This document shows positions 59,195 to 64,000 of a DNA stretch of 64,000 bases, piece by piece. Every line of letters starts with the position of its first letter. Position 1 is the first letter of the stretch. The notes below the pieces were generated by a model that was not told where the DNA came from, ran no database searches, and was given only the letters and a program-made list of their open reading frames with translations. The stretch is taken from assembly GCF_003946265.1 (NCBI RefSeq), contig NZ_RHNO01000007.1, forward strand, positions 50,957 to 114,956, given 5' to 3'. Position numbers and translations under genes: made by a program. The DNA comes from Levilactobacillus yonginensis. GTDB lineage: Bacteria; Bacillota; Bacilli; Lactobacillales; Lactobacillaceae.

Positions 59195-60727
59195 CTAAAC
59201 TGCTGTCTTTTCACGAATCAAGCTATCAAAATAATTGATCAATTTTTGCCACTTCTCAAAGATGGCATCTTCTGAATACCGCTTAGCATTCTCATAAGCA
59301 GCGTTACTGTACTGTTCAAGGAGTTCTTGATCACCTAACAACTTGATTAAGCCGGCAGCGAGTTGCTCTGGATGGCCATCTTCAGTCAACAACCCAGTCT
59401 CACCATCTTGAATAATATCGCTAGGTCCGTACTTAACGTCGTTAGCAATCATGGGAACTCCGTGTGATTGAGCTTCCAATAGGGTCAGAGAAAAGCCTTC
59501 TGCCCGACTTGGAAGTACCCCAATCTCAGCGCGGTCATAGACGGCTGCGATGTTGTTCGTGTAGCCCTTGAACAAGACTACATCGGTCAAGCCAGCATCC
59601 GTCACCTGTTGCTTAAACTTCTTTTCGATATCGCCGTTGGCATAACCCCATAATTCAAGTCGTGCGTTGGGAAATTGTTTGTGGACTTCAGCAAAGGCTT
59701 CAATCGAATGATTTTGTTGCTTTTCTGGGGCTAACCGAGCAACGTGGACCACTAACCCCTTTTGACGATTAGCAAAGTTCTGATGCTTCTCAGCAATTTC
59801 TTCGTCCGTTACGTAACCAACGGGAATCGTGAAGGTCGGAATATCCTTCCCAAAACGGTCCTCTACATCTTTAGACTGTTCTGGCGTCGACGAAATAACC
59901 GCATCCCACTGAGACCAATTATTTAGGGCATTTGTGTAATTGTTGTTCAGCGGTGAATTGATCATATCACTAGGGTCAGACACGTGATCGTTGTGAAGGT
60001 GAAGCACCTTAAATGCCGACGTGTGCATATGGAACAGCGCCCAGTCACATTCAACGGTCCGGTCACAGATATAAACGTTGTGATCATCAAGCGCGTTCAA
60101 TTCATCATAGAAGAACCGCGTCAGCTCATTCATCCCAGCGAAGACCCAATCACTATTTTTGTAGTTCAGTACTCGCCAAGATAAACTTTCCTTACCAGCA
60201 CGGTTGAGAAAATGGTTCTTTTCAATATGCACACGCCCATCCGGCCCAGAATACAGTTCTTGTGAGATTTTTCCGTCCCAGTCAAAGAACTGTTCCAAAC
60301 ACTTGAATCCACGAACGTCCCACCAAACCATTGAGACGGTCCGACCATTGATGTCAAAATATTGTACGTTACTAATTTCTTCAGTGTTACCACGGAAGTA
60401 GATAATCATCAGCATTTTTCCTTGGGCAAAAACCTGTAATTGATTATCCTTACGCGTCGTTGTCGTGTTCGCAGGCAGTGGGAAATCATTCAACATGAAT
60501 GGCCGACTCTCAACGTCGCGACTGCCACAGAAGTATTCAAACAAATTCACAAAATTATCACGATCAATCTTGGCGTCCTTTAAGACATTGGTCAAATCCA
60601 TAGCAAAAACCCGTGTCACAATTTTGGCTGGAATTTGGTGCTTTTCAAATAAATGAAGTCGATTTATTTCAGATTGTTCAATCCCAGATTTTGAAAATTG
60701 CATGTTGTCGTTTAAAAAATAGTACAT
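59195..60727 (-). CDS. GtfA-like glycosyltransferase (GT4) for serine-rich adhesin
   Basis: 510 residues. The N-terminal region (MYYFLNDNMQF...NRLHLFEKHQIPAKIVTRVF...FDWDGKISQELY) has the beta-meander add-on domain of GtfA/Gtf1 proteins that grips the Ser-rich acceptor. The C-terminal GT-B half has VHVARLAPEKQ and the EX7E motif intact in EGFSLTLLEAQ. GtfA puts the first GlcNAc on Ser/Thr of adhesins before export. ATG start behind AAAGGATG. It is the second gene of the pair and probably the catalytic subunit; L. plantarum Gtf1/Gtf2 are the nearest described relatives I know of. Confidence 0.82.
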   Translation of the reverse strand: MYYFLNDNMQFSKSGIEQSEINRLHLFEKHQIPAKIVTRVFAMDLTNVLKDAKIDRDNFVNLFEYFCGSRDVESRPFMLNDFPLPANTTTTRKDNQLQVFAQGKMLMIIYFRGNTEEISNVQYFDINGRTVSMVWWDVRGFKCLEQFFDWDGKISQELYSGPDGRVHIEKNHFLNRAGKESLSWRVLNYKNSDWVFAGMNELTRFFYDELNALDDHNVYICDRTVECDWALFHMHTSAFKVLHLHNDHVSDPSDMINSPLNNNYTNALNNWSQWDAVISSTPEQSKDVEDRFGKDIPTFTIPVGYVTDEEIAEKHQNFANRQKGLVVHVARLAPEKQQNHSIEAFAEVHKQFPNARLELWGYANGDIEKKFKQQVTDAGLTDVVLFKGYTNNIAAVYDRAEIGVLPSRAEGFSLTLLEAQSHGVPMIANDVKYGPSDIIQDGETGLLTEDGHPEQLAAGLIKLLGDQELLEQYSNAAYENAKRYSEDAIFEKWQKLINYFDSLIREKTAV

Positions 60728-60754
60728 TCTCGGATCATCCTTTCTTCATCAACC

Positions 60755-62269
60755 TTAGAGATCTAGCTCTTTTTGCCAACGATTCCAGACTTTCCGTCGT
60801 GTCCAACGGGTATGTGCTGAAGCATAAGCGGCATCACTAAATTTGGCTAATTGCTCATCATCATTAAACAGTTTTACAACATCTTCAGCCATGGCCAAAG
60901 TTTGTCCAGAGTCAACCAGGAAACCATCATTGCCGTCCTTGATGTATTCCGCCGGACCATAATTGAACTTGTAACTGATGACTGGAATCCCGTGAATCAT
61001 AGCTTCCTGCATTGCCAGAGGACCACCATCGGCCATAGACATGTTCGTCATAACTTGATATTGATCGTAAAGCTTGTCCAAATCAGGCACGTAATCCATA
61101 AACGTCACGCTACCATCGAGCTTCAGTTCCGTGACCAACTTCTTCATTTCTTCAAGGTATTTAGGAGCACCATAGCCAAATAACGTCATCGTTGCATCGG
61201 TAACCCGATCCTTAACCAACGCAAACATCCGTAACTGTTGGTCAATCTGCTTGTCTGGCGCGATTCGACCGACGTAAACCAAGCTGTGTGGCTTCCGGCT
61301 AGTAACTGCCACGTTACCCGTCCCTTCCTTGGAGACCGGTAACGTCGATGCCCCTGAAATTGAGAAGATGCGGGCTTTAGGATAACGCGTCTGTAAATGC
61401 TCCGCTTGTTGTGGCGTTGCCGTAATAAACCCGTCAAATTGATTGAAGTGCTCAAACGCTGGCTTCAGGAATCCGTCCAGTTCTGCAAAAACAGGATCAT
61501 TAGGATTTACCCCATGATTGATTGGAATGTACAAGTATTTCTTAGAAGCATCGTTCAAAGCCAACATTGGTTGAACCCCAGTGCCTGGACGGTCAACAAT
61601 AAAGGTTGTATTGGCATCTTGTTTACTCAGTTCATTCAGGAAAAAGACAAATAGATCGTCCACATTCTGGAAGAAGAGATCACCTTTATTTCGATAATTT
61701 TTCAAAATTAAGCGGGAAGGAAGTGGCTTTCCTTCAGTATCTGGTGCAAAGTATTCTTCTAATACCGTCGCTCCTGAGACACTGTAATACCGTTGCGAGA
61801 TCAGTTGACCGTTCTGTCCAAAATATTGGGTGGCTGACTTAAACCCACGCCAATCCCAAAGATCAGTGCCGACTCGATTGCCTTGCTGGTCGAAAAATTC
61901 CTGATAGAAGACCCGACCAATTGTACCAGGAATAAAGCCGACGTTCTCCACCAACCGGTCACCATTAAAAATCCCACTGAAGTTGGCGCCAACATTAATT
62001 TCGTATTCAATCGGAATGTTCATGTCTTCAGTCTTTAAGAACTTATCAGTAGATAAAGTGGTTGCTTCTTGAAAATAATCAAACATATTCAAGACTTGAT
62101 CGTCATCAACACCAAACTTCTTAATCGTTTGGTGCAATAACCGATCGTAAATCTTGGTGACAATCTTAGCGGGTGTTTTATAGTGATTAAACAGCTTAAC
62201 CCGTTTCATTGCTGTATGTTCAACACTAGAGTTTTTTTGGAGAATATACTCGTTAACAAAATAATACAC
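60755..62269 (-). CDS. GtfB-like partner glycosyltransferase (probably non-catalytic)
   Basis: 504 residues with the same two-part layout as its neighbour (MYYFVNEYILQKNSSVEHTAMKRVKLFNHYKTPAKIVTKIYD; GT4-like VYVGRIAPDKQ). The EX7E site reads DGGPLAMQE: the first glutamate is replaced by aspartate, as expected for a GtfB-type co-chaperone that stabilises GtfA and binds substrate. GTG start at 62269 with GGGAG nine bases upstream. First gene of the pair, 28 bases before the GtfA-like gene. No SecA2, SecY2 or Asp genes lie in the window. Confidence 0.8.
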   Translation of the reverse strand: MYYFVNEYILQKNSSVEHTAMKRVKLFNHYKTPAKIVTKIYDRLLHQTIKKFGVDDDQVLNMFDYFQEATTLSTDKFLKTEDMNIPIEYEINVGANFSGIFNGDRLVENVGFIPGTIGRVFYQEFFDQQGNRVGTDLWDWRGFKSATQYFGQNGQLISQRYYSVSGATVLEEYFAPDTEGKPLPSRLILKNYRNKGDLFFQNVDDLFVFFLNELSKQDANTTFIVDRPGTGVQPMLALNDASKKYLYIPINHGVNPNDPVFAELDGFLKPAFEHFNQFDGFITATPQQAEHLQTRYPKARIFSISGASTLPVSKEGTGNVAVTSRKPHSLVYVGRIAPDKQIDQQLRMFALVKDRVTDATMTLFGYGAPKYLEEMKKLVTELKLDGSVTFMDYVPDLDKLYDQYQVMTNMSMADGGPLAMQEAMIHGIPVISYKFNYGPAEYIKDGNDGFLVDSGQTLAMAEDVVKLFNDDEQLAKFSDAAYASAHTRWTRRKVWNRWQKELDL

Positions 62270-62445
62270 AGCCCGACACTCCCATCATTTTTGTGAAAGG
62301 AAGCCCTTTCACTTAACCTTTGACTAAACCATGATTTATCACTCGCACACGTTTAGTATACCTAATTTGGTTTACAATTAAAACCGGTTATTTAAGTAAC
62401 TATACAGTCCAGAGATAATTCCTTCATGTTTAGCACGGAATTCAT

Positions 62446-63345
62446 CTATTTAGGAATCGTTGAGGTAATTTTACCATTGTTGTAAACCATGTGGGCAGAT
62501 GGCTTGGTGAAAACCCAGTTGGCCAGTTTACGAGGCCGTGACCACGCAATTCCGGCAATTTTTAGAACTGCACCATCCATTCTTGTCGTTTCGATTCCCT
62601 TAAGGTTAGACTTAGGCGCATTGGTGAGTTGAACGCCCCACGCACCCATGAAATCAGCATTCTTTAAATTTGCAACTTGATCATTGGTTCCCATCAAACC
62701 GCCGCCCATATTAGGCACACCCAGAGCATGCCCGATCTCTTTAAGTAAGATGGCTTCCTTCCAGTTCTGTTTGTTTTGTTTGGTCAGCCCAGTCACCGCC
62801 CAATTGTTGGGATAAAATATCATACCCATACCGTCATAACTTTGACCGCCGACACCATACTTCGTTCTCTTTTGGCTGTCATGAATCACTTCATCAGACT
62901 TGCTCTGCGAATCAACAACCTCAACGATTGTTTGTCCAGCTAACGTATTCCAAATTCTGGCTGCATCATGAACCATCGTATCAGACATAAATTTAGACTT
63001 GTTATATAGTTGCAGGACGCCATCATGACCCATAAAGTTACTGATATTATCTTTCTTAATCTTGTAATGGTAGGTTTCTGAAACACGATCAAGGCTGGTA
63101 TTACCAGTATATTTTGTTCCATGGGTAATCGTCGTTAACTCCTTCAGCTTCGCCTTGTTGTAGATTTTCTGGTTTACCAAGCCATCGTTTGTACTAGCGG
63201 ATTTAACGCGTTGATAATAATGCTTATTACCAAATTTAGAAATATAAATTTTATTCATACTTTTGACAGTAACGAAAACCACCACACCAACTACGATTAA
63301 AAATAGAATTCGTACAACAATCTTAAAAAAATTATGCTTCTTCAA
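62446..63345 (-). CDS. Membrane-anchored matrixin-like protein with degenerate zinc site
   Basis: About 299 residues, uninterrupted. One N-terminal membrane helix (FFKIVVRILFLIVVGVVVFVTV), then the same domain as the proteases at 31184 and 56712 (ITHGTKYTGNTSLDRVS, DGVLQLYNKSKF, VVDSQSKSDEVIHDSQ). The zinc motif reads KEIGHALGVPN where the paralogues have HEIGHALG(I/V)PH: the first and third histidine ligands are lost while the glutamate and middle histidine remain. It is therefore probably not a working protease but may still bind its target. TTG start at 63345 (GAGGGG upstream), aligned with the pseudogene's ATG; the longer frame to 63381 lacks a site. Confidence 0.78.
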   Translation of the reverse strand: MKKHNFFKIVVRILFLIVVGVVVFVTVKSMNKIYISKFGNKHYYQRVKSASTNDGLVNQKIYNKAKLKELTTITHGTKYTGNTSLDRVSETYHYKIKKDNISNFMGHDGVLQLYNKSKFMSDTMVHDAARIWNTLAGQTIVEVVDSQSKSDEVIHDSQKRTKYGVGGQSYDGMGMIFYPNNWAVTGLTKQNKQNWKEAILLKEIGHALGVPNMGGGLMGTNDQVANLKNADFMGAWGVQLTNAPKSNLKGIETTRMDGAVLKIAGIAWSRPRKLANWVFTKPSAHMVYNNGKITSTIPK

Positions 63346-63436
63346 AATACAGGTGCCCCTCGTCTTTAGGTGTTGGCCCAATGGCTAAAGTTGGATAGTC
63401 TTAAGACACACAGATAAGACTAAGCTGACTTATCAG

Positions 63437-63538
63437 CTACTTCTTATCTACACCACTAGTAATTTTTTCATCCTTAATGAATGTTTGCCACTTTTTGGTA
63501 ATCTCAGTCGGAGAAAATTTCTTCAATACGGAAATAAT
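63437..63538 (-). pseudogene. C-terminal remnant of a GT4 glycosyltransferase
   Basis: Minus-strand frame reads LKKFSPTEITKKWQTFI then KDEKITSGVDKK and a stop. It resembles the C-terminus of the GtfA-like protein here (RYSEDAIFEKWQKLI). An in-frame stop lies just upstream and there is no start, so it is a fragment left by rearrangement. Confidence 0.5.
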
Positions 63539-63679
63539 CTAAGCCCTTATAGAACAGAATCACCATGACATCACCCACGAAGAAGACTCAGACTACGAGC
63601 CTATACAAACATCTTCCCGACGAATTGTCAAACTAAGCGACGTACTTTATCGAATAAAATCTCTTGAGAACATGGTAAC

Positions 63680-63793
63680 TCAAGACGGTGATTTAGTTGC
63701 TATTAACAATATCTCTTCAAAATTAATACTACTGAGACTTCTACCTTTAAGAAAAGACTTTTGAACTAAACCATTAGTATTTTCAGTGATTCT
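63680..63793 (-). pseudogene. IS30-family transposase remnant
   Basis: Minus-strand frame contains RRITENTNGLVQKSFLKG, matching the ENTNGL(I/L)R.(F/Y).PKG segment near the catalytic end of IS30 transposases. It ends early at a TGA and lacks the upstream two thirds, so it is dead. A plus-strand open frame opposite it is a shadow. Confidence 0.6.
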
Positions 63794-63893
63794 TCGTTAC
63801 TCAAGCGAATAAATGCCAGTAACACACAGTGCGTACTCCTGAGCTTTTCTTGGTCGTTAAGTAATTGCCCCCCCGCTATGGGTCTTTTTTTAG

Positions 63894-63949
63894 TGTTGCA
63901 CTTTAATTGTAAATTCATTGCCCGACGAATTTACAATTGAAGTGCAACA
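63894..63949. repeat. Near-perfect 22-bp inverted repeat, probable IS30-type termini
   Basis: GTTGCACTTTAATTGTAAAT.. (63895-63916) and its mirror (63927-63948) differ at one position and are 10 bp apart. The GTTGCACTTCAATTGTAAA core is like terminal repeats of lactobacillar IS30 elements (from memory). An element may start here and run out of the window. Confidence 0.55.
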
Positions 63950-64000
63950 AGTAAGAAGAAAATAAAAAAGAACTCATAGCCTGAGTCCTGTAAAATGAAG

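Noticed and set aside
63543..63766. Plus-strand open frame with acidic and hydrophobic stretches
   Set aside because: No start codon near its beginning and it lies opposite the IS30 transposase remnant.

Overview
The window reads as a chromosomal segment of a member of the Lactobacillaceae, closest in flavour to Levilactobacillus, Lactiplantibacillus or Secundilactobacillus. This rests on the gene order of the division and cell-wall cluster, AGGAGG-type ribosome sites, frequent TTG and GTG starts, small lactobacillar proteins (DUF3397 and DUF4044 types) and a KxYKxGKxW signal peptide. The genus is inferred; there is no rRNA to fix it.

Layout. (1) 1-28.8 kb is a conserved, moderately GC-rich core, almost all on the minus strand: a cysteine desulfurase fragment, MTA/SAH nucleosidase, Nudix hydrolase, cold-shock protein, a T-box-controlled ileS, then divIVA-ylmH-yggT-sepF-ftsZ-ftsA-divIB-murG-murD-mraY-pbpB-ftsL-rsmH-mraZ, a DUF3397 protein, ftsK, trmL, rlmA, an AI-2E-type permease and, divergently, cutC. 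(2) 28.8-45.5 kb is AT-richer accessory DNA devoted to the cell surface: two hexapeptide acetyltransferases, a secreted matrixin-like protease with eight C-terminal repeats, a six-gene operon of HAD phosphatase, nucleotidyltransferase-kinase fusion, nucleotidyltransferase, two WavE-like proteins and a CapA fusion, then a small membrane protein and an alpha/alpha-barrel protein. (3) 45.6-55.7 kb is one 3366-codon serine-rich adhesin with about 1590 residues of Ser-Asp repeats. (4) 56.7-63.4 kb holds a broken protease gene, an IS110-family element, a GtfA/GtfB-like pair and a protease-like protein that has lost two zinc ligands. (5) The right edge is mobile-element debris: a glycosyltransferase tail, an IS30-type transposase tail and a near-perfect palindrome.

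Function. The core makes and divides the cell wall. The right half looks like a surface-display island: the Gtf pair probably glycosylates the adhesin in the cytoplasm, the six-gene operon probably builds an unidentified surface glycan, and the proteases act outside the cell. The adhesin and the glycan operon share a 29-bp upstream motif (25 of 29 identical), suggesting shared control.

The most novel signal is a family of structured intergenic elements, five copies in the first 26 kb. Each has a long closing stem around two or three hairpins. Stem sequences differ between copies but stay paired, while the loops (AGCC...CGGTC in hairpin 1, seven bases like AAACYCA in hairpin 2) are conserved. 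One copy carries a 126-bp tandem triplication. I do not recognise it as a named family. All assignments come from reading the sequence; no search or folding program was run.
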